Of a DNA stretch of 64,000 bases, positions 23,601 to 35,840 are shown piece after piece. The notes under the pieces were generated by a model. It was not told the origin of the DNA and ran no database searches. It saw only the letters and a program-made list of their open reading frames with translations. The position numbers and the translations under genes are program-made. Every line of letters starts with the position of its first letter. Within the stretch, counting starts at the first letter, position 1. Source of the stretch: Epiperipatus broadwayi (Eukaryota > Onychophora > Udeonychophora > Euonychophora > Peripatidae); NCBI GenBank assembly GCA_028023455.1, contig JAQFVV010000020.1, positions 11,262,385-11,326,384 on the forward strand, written 5' to 3'.

Positions 23601-24942
23601 ACTTCAAACTATGAAAGCTTCAGGCTAAATATTTAGACTTTATTTTTAAAATAAACATACACTCCTTACCAACTAATGGATTCTTAGTGAATAAAAGAGG
23701 ATTTGACAAAATACATACTGAATGTCAAATGTGCAGTGGTGAAAGTGAAACACTGCAGCACTTTCTATCTGGGTGCAAAACTATACAGCAGTATATATCG
23801 GTAATCAGCAGTTGGATGATATCATATAAAGACAGAATTTTCAATATTCAAGACTGTATTCAGGCTGGTGTTTTCTCAGTAATAAGACAGTAATAAGACT
23901 ATCATGTTGAACTATTTACTGTGGATCCTTAGGTGCAATGTCACATTCGGTAGAAATTCAGGGAATCTACATAGCGATTTATTGGGTATTATCAATATAT
24001 TGAAAGCAAGGGATTGCAAAGTTCCTACATTAAACTCCACGAGGATACATGGAAGATATAAATATTCCTGGTTCTAAACCATTTACAGCAAATTTGTAAA
24101 ACCTTTTTTTTTTTTACAATAATTATATGTTTCTTACTAATTTTTTTTTTCGGATGTCTCTAATATCAATTCTATTGATTTTATCTTGTCACCTAAGCTG
24201 CAAGTTATAATGTATCTAACCTTTTTATTGGATGAATAAAGTTCATTATTGAATAAAAAAAAGAAAGTATAGCTGAAGATCAATATTAAAAAGAATACAG
24301 TAATGTTCAATGGATTTTCTCAGAAAAAAAAATAAAGATTATAATCGTGAATTACAATGAATATCTTGGTCAGATACGTAATACAGATGGAAGTATAATA
24401 GATGAAATTAAACTTGGATGGAGTGTTTTTGATAAAAATAACGTTAAAAGAAATAAAGCTTATGTTTTTAAATGGAAGACTTTTAGTAAATTTGTTTTAC
24501 TAGTTCTAATTTAGGGGTTTGAGATTTTGATACTTAATAGAGGAACAATCCAGATGCTTCTGATCATGCAATAAAGTACAGATATATATTAAGAGTACAA
24601 GAAGAAATCAAAAACAAAATTCATACATAGCTGAGAGAAGAACCAGAAATATTACTGACATCATTGCAAGAAATAAAAAAACTGAAATGGAATGGGGCTA
24701 AACATATTGGTAGAAGAACTGATGATAGATGGACATTTGAATTTGAAGTCTCAAACAGGATTTCAAGAGATTATAGAAGACTTAGAAAGAGACATGTGAG
24801 ATGGATGAATGAAATAAAAATTTTGCTGATGTGATGTGGAAAAGAGAAACTAGGGATCAGAGAAACAAACTTGGAGACCTTCATTCTGCAGTGAATCAGT
24901 AATGGTAAAAAATGATGGAAGATGATGATATATAAAGTATAG
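20690..24942 (+). pseudogene. RTE-type LINE copy A, decayed, interrupted by another LINE
   Basis: An RTE/BovB-like endonuclease-reverse transcriptase relic. The apurinic-type endonuclease motif GDFNARID is readable at 20981-21004. A frame at 21248-21550 carries the linker before the reverse transcriptase. The RT segment LLSILYKIFTKI lies near 22630-22670. The catalytic FADD box reads FADN near 23060-23075. The text resumes at 24271 with the segment before the C-terminus, and the last part (24700-24940) carries GRRTDDRWTFE-like sequence and a GATGATGATATATA tail. Stops and frameshifts are many. Segment 23155-24260 is a foreign LINE. The approximate start is judged by homology to copies B and C. 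Confidence 0.8.
23145..24270 (+). mobile_element. 5'-truncated zinc-knuckle LINE nested in RTE, perfect 10-bp TSD
   Basis: AAGAAAGTAT occurs at 23145-23154 and 24261-24270. The 1,106-bp insert encodes the C-terminal part of a LINE ORF2 of the L1/Tx1-like type. It includes a KINFLCSGFLWRKK segment, then, in another frame and past at least one stop, INIHSLPTNGFLVNKRGFDK and the zinc knuckle CQMC-x8-HFLSGC (C-x2-C-x8-H-x4-C) near 23727-23800. It ends TTATTGAATAAAAAA. RTE homology breaks at the first TSD and resumes after the second, judged against copy B near 47700-47715. Open frames at 23118-23339, 23231-23614 and 23687-23893 are its pieces. It lacks endonuclease and the RT core. Confidence 0.85.
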
Positions 24943-25115
24943 GGGATCTGAACTCATATTTTTAAGCACACTTCATCTATCCATACTATCTCATACAACT
25001 GATATACATCACCATACACATGTAGAAAAGATAAATAATCACCAATATATGTATTTCATGCTAAACCAGCACTCATCAGTTGGTACAGATTATCATCTCC
25101 CACACATATATATAA
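24943..25115 (-). repeat. Dispersed ~165-bp SINE-like repeat, copy 2
   Basis: Directly follows the RTE tail. It begins TATAGGGGATCTGAACTC on the plus strand, contains CATACTATCTCATACAACTG, ACACATGTAGAAAAGATAAA and CACTCATCAGTTGG, and ends in CACACATATATATA. It matches 10478-10645 and both arms of the 55.9-kb palindrome. The minus strand carries the B-box-like GAGTTCAGATCCCC. Confidence 0.55.
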
Positions 25116-27356
25116 TTAGTGCTCAGTTTATATTAAGATAGCAAATCTTCATAGTTTAATGGACAGACTTCAATCTACTCCAACTCTTCAACCATCCATG
25201 TCACTGAAAATCTGATGATGAAAATCCAAATCCCATACTAATGCCAATATTATTGCAATGCCCATGTTGACCTCAAGTCACTCTGACTCCTCATGTATAG
25301 GACCATATCCATTTAACTACATAGAAGAGGAATGGGCAGGATAAAAGCTTGATGTGTAAATATTTGAAGTGCAAAATATTTGGTATATATAAAATACAAA
25401 AATTTTGAAACGGTGACATTTATATCAATACTATACTTATTTCTAGTACATTTCCCGTTTTGCAAACATGTCTTACAATATATAAATGGAGTGTTAATTT
25501 TCATTTGTTAAAAAATATTTTGATATTCCGCACTATAATTAAAGATAAACATGCACCTGAAATAAAAACCCAACATTTTTAAAAAATCACGGAATGGATC
25601 ATTTATATATGTAGAGAACTGTGTGCACATAAATCACTAATTTGATTAACTCAAAGTCCCCACAAAATAATTTCACAACAGCCATGGTAAATACAAAAAA
25701 ACAAAATTAATCGCACGATGATTTGAATTCGAATATAATACTTTTGGTTCTATTATTTACAATGAATCTTTTTAACTTTAACACAAACAGAAATTAAACT
25801 GCACCCAATAATAAATGTCTAATTTTAAAAACTAATCAGTCTTCAAAATTCTGATTGATTAGTCCTTGAAAGCAACCGAATGACTAATTTTTCCTATCTC
25901 TAAAAATTGACTGACAAATACCCAAATGGAAATGGCAAAATTAATAGTGTCAAGATTATTTTTCATTAAAAATAAATTTTTAAAATGTTAAGTAATATCT
26001 ATAATATAATGCTGTAATTTTTAATATCCCCTCCAACACGGACATATATATCTTTATGACAGATTTACTATGATGCACATGTAGATAAAAAGCATTTTTA
26101 AATTCTCCCCCCCGTCTCCCATTCCAAAAACTGGATTTCGGTTTAATTAATTATACATGGAAATAGTAATATAGCCTTTCAATAGGAGCAGCCAAAAAAC
26201 GCACTACGTTAATCAATTGCCAAATATTAAGAATGTATCTAGATATTCAGATACTAATCAATAATTGAATGAGTAGCTTACTAATTATGAGACGAATATC
26301 TGAAAGAAAAAATCCCACAGTACTCTTTTTTCTGTTAACGTTGCAATTTTATTTGATATTTTGTCTTAATTAATCTGATGTTTGTATTATTCAATAATCT
26401 TTTAAGATTTTATTTTTCCTAAAATTTGGAAACTCTTTGAAGACTGTTAAGCAATTGGAAAGTCGGGTTAATTAATAAAATTTGAACAATGCAAAATATA
26501 AATGTAAAAGGAGATGACTTATGGACTATTGTTTATCTTTCAAAAGGAAATTTTATTCACAAACCATAAGAATCATTTACAAAAGGAAGGACATTTACAT
26601 ATCAATCTCAAAGGAGACCAGTTAACAAAATCATCAGAGGTTCCGCTTATAAACAAAAAAAACAATTAATTTCATATCAATTACATTAAGACATTAGTTA
26701 TCACCAGAAATTGAAAACACATAACTTCCCATTCCAGAAATCATAGTAATGGCCCATTTACATTAATCTGATCATGTATGTCACATATATGATGGTGTTA
26801 GTCAATTCAAACACATATAAGTTTGTTTAATTTATGAACATGTGGGCAATGATTAAAACCATATTTGGCCATTTAGTCTATAGCGTTTTATCTTATCAAG
26901 TGAAGAGTATTTCCAATGTTTCTGTGTGTATTAATTTAACATTTTAAATATCGAGGGATTAATCATTATGAATCATATATGAAAGCCATACATTTTTACT
27001 TATAGATCATGAGGTTAGCCAATCCAATATAGGGATTGCATTAATAAAATTTCTTAAAAGCAGGTTTTCATAGAATACGTAAGACTGAAAATTACATTAA
27101 ATATATCATAGATTCTTTACAGTAAGCAAATGGGTTACCATTAAGCATTGTTAAAGCAGTCTTAATATATTTATTGGGTCATTGATTAAAACTGATACGT
27201 TAATCAAATGAAAGCCCTTTCCTATTATTCATCAAGTAGATGAGTAACTTTATAATGGCATTTTTTAGTTCTTGGATCTCTTCCATATAAAGTTTATCTA
27301 GAATGTTTTAGGTAAATGGTTCATTAAATTTTCTCACTATCTGTGGATTTACAACT
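25116..27356. other. AT-rich spacer, possibly including LINE 3' sequence
   Basis: No gene recognised. The part adjoining 27357 may contain the 3' untranslated end of the minus-strand LINE, but no tail or TSD could be fixed. A C-run sits near 26108-26114. Confidence 0.4.
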
Positions 27357-28131
27357 TCATATTCTTTTCATCATTGGTACTACACTTTGTTTCAGGTTTA
27401 TTAGGGCCCAGGTCTGGTTGAACATCCAATTCTGAGAAAATTTTTGGTCTAATGATTTAATTTCTTTTAGTAAGTGTAAAGACATTTTCATCATGTCATA
27501 TTCTTCTCCACTTTCGAAGATAGTCTTATTTCTCAATGACCAAATGGAAAAATTTATAAATGTTGCTAATCTTATGACCCCAAAGTGTCCACTCTTGAAG
27601 GCCTTAGTCAAATTTATACAAGCTGATTCTTTGTTTGTAATGAGAGATTTAAAAGTGTTTCTTACGCTTATTCCAAATTTGACACTCCTCCAATATATGT
27701 GTCATTGTCTCATCACTACACCTACATAGTGCGCATATAGGGTTGAGATTATAATTCCTTTTACTATGTAGGAAGTCAGTGGTAGGCAAGGCCCCAAGGT
27801 TAACCTTGATTAAAAAATCAACAAACCTCGGTTCCAATTTTAGACGTTTGGTCAACCTGGAGAACCTCAATATTCCAATCGAAAGAATATTGTCAATTTT
27901 AGTTTCTTCCGGATTCATAAGATCATATGTGTTCCAGTAGTTTAGTTTGTTATTAAACATTTTTCCTGGCTTCATTTTTAGATGGTTAAATACTATAGAG
28001 ATTTGCTTTTGAATCCAAAGCCTTCCACTTTTGGGAGGTCGCCTATCGGTAGGAGTTATTTCTTCTGGGAATATTGGCCCTTCCATATCTGTTTAGGTTT
28101 CTGTAGGAGGCACAGGCTGATGACAGGAGCT
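27357..28131 (-). pseudogene. 5'-truncated zinc-knuckle LINE, one frameshift
   Basis: Two minus-strand frames, 28086-27649 (145 codons) and about 27650-27357, join through a one-base shift in a T-run, giving KKHF then KSLITNKESACIN. The first frame carries LGALPTTDFLHSKRNYN and a zinc knuckle CALC-x8-HILEEC (C-x2-C-x8-H-x4-C). The second carries FINFSIWSLRNKTIFE, the usual post-knuckle 'lR-N-iFe' segment of L1/Tx1-like ORF2. Readable coding continues upstream to about 28131, where it stops at a ten-base C-run, the likely 5' truncation. It is related to, but clearly diverged from, the copy at 23.2-24.3 kb, and its frame is better preserved. Plus-strand frames here are shadows. Confidence 0.75.
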
Positions 28132-28141
28132 CCCCCCCCCC

Positions 28142-28371
28142 AACACATTATTGTTTAAAGCCTTAAAAATGTCTTATGATCTCATATAATCAAATTTCAA
28201 ACCTTAGGTCATTACAACAGCAATTTAATGTTCTGAAGCTCTTCAAGAGACATACATATGCAGATTAAAATCAATAAAATACTAATTTTAATACAAACTA
28301 CAAAACCAGTACCATATTAACAATTGACAGACAACACTTTTGTCCTTATACAAAAGACTACAATTGTTTTT
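28142..28371. other. Spacer between LINE 5' end and SINE
   Basis: Unremarkable AT-rich sequence. Confidence 0.4.
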
Positions 28372-28447
28372 TGTTTTTTTTCATATGTCATAGCACCGGC
28401 GGGACGCGAACCCACAACCGTCTGCAACCAAATACTTGCTTGCAAGA
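28372..28447 (-). mobile_element. 5'-truncated tRNA-derived SINE
   Basis: The reverse complement starts CTTGCAAGCAAGTATTTGG and continues GTTGCAGACGGTTGTGG, B box GGTTCGCGTCC, then GTGCTATGACATATG and the tail (a T-run on the plus strand). The A box is missing. It shares its truncation point and extended variable region with the 19.0-kb copy. The 75-codon plus frame beginning in the T-run is not a gene. Confidence 0.8.
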
Positions 28448-28988
28448 TGTTGTTGGTCATCATAAGTTTCAGAAATCATTTTCTCCTGAAGAGAAGGTAG
28501 TCCTTATTTGTAAAGTTCAAAATATTTTTTTTATTTCACCCCCCCCCCACTTCAATATCATCAAAGCCAAGAATTTTGAAGTATTAGAAAATACTTAGCA
28601 GTAATATTTAAATTATAATCTTTTTTTTTTAAAAAAAAAACCCCAATAATTATACTATATTTACAATTACAGTATTTTGACTTTATTTGATAGATCCATA
28701 TTTTCAGTTCTATAAGGTGGGGGGAAGTTACTCTAAAATAAATAATTTCTATAATTTACTAAGCAAATTTGTATAAAACAAATGGATACTTGTTTAGATA
28801 CTGAGCACAACTAATCAGCCTGAAATTTTATCTTGCTTAATTAAATCAGGAAATGATTTAACCATATGATGGTTTAATGCAATGGGAGATTGGCAGATTC
28901 TGGAATTCATAGACCATAGATTGTGGCTCCAATCCTATTACTTCTAGTACTCAAATTTCTTATCAACTCCTATGCAATAAATCACTCA
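28448..28988. other. Spacer with homopolymer runs
   Basis: Contains a C-run near 28541-28550 and a T10-A10 junction at about 28621-28640. No gene is supported. Confidence 0.5.
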
Positions 28989-29111
28989 ATTATATATGAC
29001 TTGTCAAGCAGTGGTGGCTTAAATGGTTAGCATAGCTGCTTTCCAAGCAGCTGGCCCCAGTTTGCTTCCCGGTCAATGCATTTGACATGAAAAAAAAATT
29101 ATACATGACTT
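28989..29111 (+). mobile_element. SINE with tRNA-Gly(TCC)-like head and 14-bp TSD
   Basis: ATTATATATGACTT (28989-29002) and ATTATACATGACTT (29098-29111) flank the insert, 14 bp with one change. The head reads GTGGTGGCTTAAATGGTTAGC, CTTTCCAAGCAGCTGG (TCC in the anticodon position), a damaged B box AGTTTGCTTCCCGG, and GGTCAATGCATTTGACATG followed by an A-run. It belongs to the same subtype as 7.8 and 60.0 kb, which supports calling all three SINEs and not tRNA genes. Confidence 0.85.
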
Positions 29112-30269
29112 AATTAATTTAAAAAATCTACAATGATTAAAAATAATTAGACATGAGTGAGTTCACACACAGGTATCACCATCATGACATTCATGTGATT
29201 ACTTATGGGATCAATATTGACTTAAGTATTATTAATTTTGGTTATAAGAAATTATTTAATTAGACATCAATGATGTATAAATTATATGTATATAAATTGG
29301 TTCTTTTCTAAAAAAAAAAAATTCATTTAAAACTAATATAATCAGTATGCCATATTTTTGCTTACCTGCAAATTTAATAATCCATAGATTCAATTAAAAT
29401 ATTAAATAAAAAATATTAAAAGCTCCAACTTTCATATGTAATGTACTTGCCTACATAACAGCCAGTCTCATACTCTTCATCATTCATTCAATCACATCAG
29501 ATGCACATACAAAGATTGAATGACGATAGGAATTCTTCTAAGCCTAAGTAAACACATGAAGTATATTTTATATCATAAAATAAAATAAACGATGTGGTTT
29601 TGGAGAAAAAATCATATCATGAAGCTGGTTGAATATTTAATAAAGACATATCATCATGAAGTAGTGAGAACATTTTTTTTATTATTATTTGTGCTCCTGA
29701 GATCAACATTATAGCAAAAGTATTTTAATGAAGGCTGAAAAAGCATTAAATTTGTAGATGAAAAATATGAACAAAAAAATGTTTTGATAAACAATAACAT
29801 ATTTCACCAAAAAGTGCTGCGATCCATGTGAAAACATTAACAAAGCAGTTACTGAAAAAAATGCAAGTAAGAATTGATTGTACAAATTGATATAAACTTA
29901 AAAATAAAAATAACAGAATAAGTTGTGTCTGCCAACACAAAGACTGTCATCAGATTTCCAGCTAAAGTGAAAAAAAAAAAAAAAAATTTAAAAAGAATAC
30001 CATAAAAAAATTGATTATTCTGGAAGAATATGCCAAATTGAAAATACATTTGTAAAAAAGATAAAAAGCAGGAAAAAGCCTTTATGTCATTTTTGCAAAT
30101 TAATCTTAATAATATAATGTAATGTCGAAGAGCATATAATGAAGGCAAAGGTCATAATTAATTTAAAATTTCATGACCTCAAGAACAAAAAAGAAATGTC
30201 ATTTACTCATATTCTGGTAATATATATATGTTCCACAATTACTTTGATGCAGAAAGGTATTTCAAATAT
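29112..30269. other. AT-rich spacer
   Basis: No gene is supported. Minus-strand frames at 29746-29940 and 29849-30148 are low-complexity, rich in F, and show no domain. An A-run lies at 29970-29987. Confidence 0.5.
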
Positions 30270-30800
30270 AAAGGAAAATAATATTACATGTTTATTTCTA
30301 ACTAGTTCATTAGTGCAATATATTGGCCTATATATCATTCAATGTGTCAAGATCATATGCTCTTACAAAAATTTAATCAGATTTGGGAAGCTCTTGCTAC
30401 CAATATTAATTTTTGGTTACTAAAATCAATTATTGTAGATGCATTAACAATTATAAAAGCAGCAACAGACAATGCAAATGCATGTTGGAATGGTTTATGG
30501 GCTAAGATTGTGATGGATAAATTAAAAAAAAATATTCAGGCAGCATAAATACATAAGAGGATTTCTTGATATGACTGATAAAACAAATTAAAACATATTA
30601 AAGATTATAGGAATTTCTAACAAATGAAGAGCTATAATACTAACTGAATTATCAACAGAAGAAAGAGAGGAGAAAAAGCAAGCAATTTAGACATTATGTT
30701 TAAAAAAATGTTTCAGATGGCTCCTTAGATGAAAGGTATCATCAAATTTTCATTAAGAATCACTAAAATATTACCATTCCTGCAAGAATATTTTGTGAAT
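30270..30800 (+). pseudogene. Decayed pogo/Tigger-like (JRK/TIGD-type) transposase
   Basis: Readable pieces appear in family order. NITCLFLTSSLVQ (about 30280-30320) could correspond to the 'vvFLPpNTTslvQP' region of DDE transposases of this family. Then IIVDALTIIKAATDN and ANACWNGLWAKIVMDK (about 30430-30525) fit the 'DAl..Ia.aW..v....ln.CWkklWpe.v.d' segment. After a stop and frame changes, FLTNEEL and ELSTEEREEKKQA (about 30610-30690) fit the acidic C-terminal 'eeLTneEL.el..' region. Catalytic residues upstream are not readable, the frames are broken, and no terminal inverted repeats or TA duplications were located. These similarities are from memory of the family pattern, not a search. 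Confidence 0.55.
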
Positions 30801-32232
30801 TCGGAATAAATAAGAACAATATTCTATCAAAATGTTTTTCAAATACATATTACTCATAAAAAAGATATAGAAAAACTCCATTAACTTTAATTACTTCAAA
30901 CATTATCCCAGATTTTTCTTAAGAGAGGAATATCTCATCAACATCATTCACTATTACAAATCACCCAAATAACATATCATCAAGAAGTTCAATAGTTTAA
31001 TATTACACAATGATGTTTCATTAGGTAAACATTTTATATATCTTTCTGCATTTTCATTGCAAAAAGAATATGAAAGAAAGATAAGAAGTTTTTTTCTTTT
31101 GATTAAATGAACACCCTTGCATATCTAGATTTGAGTGGTGTCCAATATCATACATACATCTGTGAATGTGCTTCCCTTTTTCAGTTTATTATTGCATTGT
31201 TGTCTCCATAACTGCATTTCAGTAAATTATTTCTTTGCTAATTACTTTTGTTATACGGTATATAAATTACTTTTGTTGATATCTTAATGTAAACCATTTT
31301 CAAATAAAATTATATCATATAAAGATACATACATTCTAAAAATGCTAGTACTGAATATATGTATAATGTACATTACACAGGATGTGTTACTGTCTTTAAG
31401 TTTTGATATCTGCATGTATTTTTGGAAGCAAATAACACTGATGCAAAGCCCCTACTGCAAAAATGATAAAAAAATATTGAACGAAAACTAAGAATTAATC
31501 TCACTAGGCTAAAATTTTATAAGAGGCAATGATCTTCACAATATGGGTTAATTTTGAATAAACAATAAGCAATGAAGGCACAAGAACTTCCTAATGTCTT
31601 GGAGGATAAGCTATGGATCATCAAAAACTAAGTACTGATTTTAGCACATAGGTTTATTCCGACTTCTCTGTTATTTCTTTCTCCATTTTCTTTTACTTGC
31701 TACCTTCAATCATTTCAGTTACTAGAGGTCCAATCACACTACCAGTCATTTCCCTGATGTAATGATGTGTGTTGCAGCAAATTTTCATTTTTTGATTGAC
31801 ATGTAGAAATTCTGATCCTAATCTTTTCTCTTTGTAAATTTTATTCTTTATCTCTTTTTTCCTATAGTCACTTTTTTTTATAGTAGTAGAATGGCCATAA
31901 TTTGTTTATATGTGGCTACCAAATATGATAAATGAATAATATTAAAAACAATAATAAAAAAAGGCATCCCACATTATTTGAACAACTAGTGACAAACTAT
32001 GCCCATCCATTGTATTTTGAACAAAGATAACAATGATTTATGATATAAAAATATTGTCTATTCAATAGAACTTACATTTGAAGTAAATATGAAATTAAAA
32101 TATAAGAGTGCTAAAAACTAAATGCAAAATCTGTTGCTTGACATTCAAGTATAAGTCTCATTTAAAAGAGCACACTTAATATCAAAAAGATATAATAAAA
32201 AACTTTACAATGTTTATTTTATATATTTTTTT
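30801..32232. other. AT-rich spacer
   Basis: No firm feature. On the minus strand, around 31690-31790, one frame reads ICCNTHHYIREMTGSVIGPL and is a little more protein-like than its surroundings, but I recognise no family. Confidence 0.4.
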
Positions 32233-32261
32233 GTAGTAGTAGTAGTAGTAGTAGTAGTAGA
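32233..32261. repeat. (GTA)n microsatellite
   Basis: About nine to ten uninterrupted GTA units. Simple-sequence repeat with no neighbouring gene. Confidence 0.95.
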
Positions 32262-32329
32262 ATAATTTCAAAGGTTTGCATTTATTAAGAATATATATTA
32301 CAACAAAAGTCATTCCTAAATATTCTACT

Positions 32330-32437
32330 AATATATTTAGATTTTTTTTTTTATGTGTCAAAAAGCGAACCCCAGGACAACTGCTTGTAAGGAGGCTGTG
32401 CTAACCATTTGGCCACCAACGCTTGATGAATATATTT
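32330..32437 (-). mobile_element. tRNA-derived SINE (TAC-loop subtype) with 9-bp TSD
   Basis: AATATATTT occurs at 32330-32338 and 32429-32437. The reverse complement begins GCGTTGGTGGCCAAATGG, has CCTTACAAGCAG in the anticodon arm, a GGGGTTCGCTTTTTGACACAT end with the T-arm 3' strand partly deleted, and a tail that is a T-run on the plus strand. The same TAC-loop type occurs at 45.4 and 62.0 kb. Confidence 0.8.
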
Positions 32438-35009
32438 TCATAGTTAGTGGTTACAATTATGTTTAGAACATTAATTTAACTGCATCCTGATTTATATAAA
32501 TTCTACTTATATAAGCAACCCTGATTCATATTTTTGAGATAACATTAAAAAAAAAACATTATGTGCATTTTCTTATTATTATTACTCCATATGATGTCTG
32601 ACGGCAAATGTTCATTTGAAAAAAAAAAGATTAATATTTTTTCAAATATAATTTATTTAAGGTTATTTGTGTTACATTGCTATATATATACTGTACTTTA
32701 ACTATTTATTAAAATATTATATCATATATGTTGCTCTGTGCAGTTTAATCTAGAGATAGACAAATGCTCAACATATCATTGGCAATTCCTGACTGTCACA
32801 AAACTTCCCAAATAACAAACTATTTGAGGATATCATGTTAGATAGAAGATGAAATAAACTTCTATATATTTCAATAAATTAGTATGTTTAATAATGAAAT
32901 GGTATATTAAAGGTGTGCTAAACTATGAAGAAGTATTGTATACAATACATGCAATATTATTAAATCTTAATTCAAAAAACGTTTCAAACAAAAACTATAT
33001 AATAAAAATACAAAAAGCAGCTATATATATATTTTATTAAATCTATTGTAAAATTAAGAAATGTATTCACTTCTAACAAAACTTTCTAAGATTTCAGATA
33101 TCTCTTGACCAAAGTAAAATTAAAATAAAACAAAAGTAAAATATTTTTTAAAAAAATGTATATAATCAATAATATTTTATAAATTTCCTAATATTCAAGC
33201 CATTATTTTATAAAGAATGCAGAATAAGAGGTATTACTACTTTTTTCGTTAAGAATAAGTAAAATCAGTTCTTACAGGTTAGAGCTGCCATGAAATATTT
33301 ATTCTACACGTATTTTCTTTGGTAACAACTTTATTTTTTTTTAGAAATATTAATTATATTCATAAATATTATTGCATGCAATTATTGAATTTTAATAAAA
33401 CAAAATTAATATATATATTTAAAAAAATTATGATGCTTTACTAATGGATAAAATTACCAGTTTTTATTGTCATCTATTTTAAAGCACATTTTAAAGATTT
33501 CTTTATTCTATTTTTTTTTTCTTGTTTAAATAATTATGATTTCAAAATAAAAAATTAATCCAATGAAAGTTGATAGTTTCCATTCTAATTGAAGATTCCA
33601 TTCTAATTGAAAAATCCATTTTTTTTTAAATGTCATAATTAATGACCATATTTTCACACGCGCGCACACACACACACTGATTCACATTCACTAATAGCAT
33701 GCACACAATTTTTTCCAGGAAAATGTTCAGATTTTTTTTTTTAATTATTATAAAAATCTATAAATAATATCTATAATGGTAAAAAGAAAAAAAAAACACT
33801 ACAGAACTTAATATATGCAGGATATTTCATGGCAGATCTAATCTTTAATTACCTTAAAATCTATTAAGACAATTTCAAAATTAAAATTATTATCATTTTA
33901 CTTCAAAATTACTCTAGGTTAAAAAGTAATACTATAAAATGATCAAAACAAGAAAAAAAAAAGTATTTATTTTTTTAAATCTGAATTCACTAATAATGAA
34001 TACTAAATATTGTTTAAAAATAAATTCCACTGCAATGTAATAATCAAGATTAGGTTATGATTATTCCTTACTTTATACTATTAATTTTATATTATTTTCT
34101 TGTAATATAAAGCACCTCAGAACTAATTATTTCATTGGTTTGATATTTTAAGAAAACAGAAAAACTCCAGTATAAGCTTCCAGCTAATCCACTCATAACC
34201 AACTCAATAAATTGTCCAATGATAAAATTAACATTTAAATCAAGAAAAGCTCTGATCATTAAAAAAATGTATCTGGTTCTAAACTCTAAATCCTCATAAT
34301 AAGGATATTTGAGGCCAACAGATTAACAAATAGACTTATTTGGAGAACAGATTGTAAAACAGTTTTTTTTTGTTACTTTTTTTCTTTGATATGGCTATAG
34401 TTTTCAGTTCAACTGAATAAACAAACAAAAAAATTTAAGTATATATATATTAAAAAAAATATTTTAACAACTAAAGATGTAAAAAACTTTTGCATCAAAT
34501 TTATATTTAGAACAAATTTCTTTGAAAATAACACAATAAAGTAATTAATCTTGACAAAAAAAAAAAAAGATTAATACAAGAAGTTATAGCTAAAATAAAT
34601 ATTTACTTAAAATTATTATGGACAAACATTTTTTTTATTTATAAAAACAACAATAACTTATTCCTGTTTATGTAATATTAAAATATCTAAATTTAAAATA
34701 AATCTAACTTAGCTAAATGAAACAGTCTATAAGCAACTATACACATCTCAATGATTATATTTGTAAGAAAATACAAAGGATAGGTGATTAAGAAAGTAAT
34801 TATATATTTGTAAAATAATACTCAAAGGATATCTGAAAGATAAACTGCTACTCAAAATATAAGACTTCTTTACTTTATCTCTCCATTTCAGTTTTGTTAC
34901 TCACTTCATTTTTAAGATTACACATACATTTTATAATATATTATCAGATAGATATTAAATACATAATAAATTCATACAAAATAAATTTAATCACATTTTA
35001 AAAATCATA
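32438..35009. other. AT-rich spacer
   Basis: No gene recognised. A CACACGCGCGCACACACACAC microsatellite-like tract lies near 33655-33677. A short direct repeat (TCCATTCTAATTGAA, twice) lies near 33577-33612. Confidence 0.5.
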
Positions 35010-35840
35010 ATTTACAACCAATAGATATCCATTTCCATAGCTTATTTTCTCATTAGTCCAGTGAAGTTTTATTATCTCATGTGTGGGTTTTTTTTTAAGA
35101 TCTGGTTTAAGACTTTCATCATCAAATAGTTTAAAATACCAGATTCAATTCACTTTCTTAATTCTATCAACATTATTATTGATATTTGTTTATTCTTTCA
35201 CATATATTTGCCTTTGATCTTTTGTTGTTAATTTTACTTCACTGTGTGATTGGTTTTTTTTTTTATTAAAGTGTCATGTGAATAAGTTTTCTATCAAAAT
35301 CACTCCATTCTGTTTTAATTTTATGATTAACATTACAATTTGTTCATAGTATTTCTAATTTTTAATTTATTATTGTCAATCTTTTTTTGAAATCCAAAAA
35401 ACAGTATTTATTATAAATCCTATTTTATTCTTTTCATCAGGTAGTGACAACTTAATTAAGAAATTTTATTTTTATTGTTTTTATTTCCATTTTAATCCAC
35501 AAAATACTTCTAATCAAATTATAATAAAAATTTATTATACATAAAGTCACACTATTGTGTATCTTTTATTAATGATAATCACCTTAATATCAACATAATC
35601 ATTACTGTTCCATTTCATAAATCTTCAGAATTTACCTATTTCCTAGACATGATGGTTCAAAGCTTTTCGCAGAAATGTTTATAGATTTAAATGCCTTTTC
35701 ACAATCTATAAATCCAAAGCAAAATAACAGCTCATATTCATTGAACTTTTTTTATACTTCTCTTAATCCTTTTATGTCATCCACTGTGCTATAATTACTT
35801 TTATATTCAGCTTCTTTATATTTTGTTTCTATTTTGTGAT
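35010..35840 (-). pseudogene. RTE-type LINE fragment, minus strand
   Basis: Read on the minus strand from about 35840 down. SNYSTVDDIKGLREV (end of the frame at 36003-35752) matches the RT segment 'G.STVDHI..LREV'. NEYELLFCFGFIDCEKAF then matches the following 'LCFGFVDYeKAFDS' segment. Further on, SILWIKME matches 'EVFCGLKWE' as in copies B and A. NVNHKIKTEWSDFDRK matches the 'N...eI..r...gWsaF.k' segment, and NPHMR with NFTGLM matches the C-terminal 'rPHvRWmdEIRKftGvMW'. The endonuclease half is absent and frames are heavily broken. The 3' boundary near 35010 is approximate. Confidence 0.65.

Noticed and set aside
27493-27729. Plus-strand 78-codon frame
   Set aside because: It is antisense to the minus-strand LINE ORF, which carries the recognisable zinc knuckle.
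33655-33677. Regulatory Z-DNA element at the CACGCG/CACACA tract
   Set aside because: Ordinary dinucleotide microsatellite with no adjacent gene; function cannot be supported.
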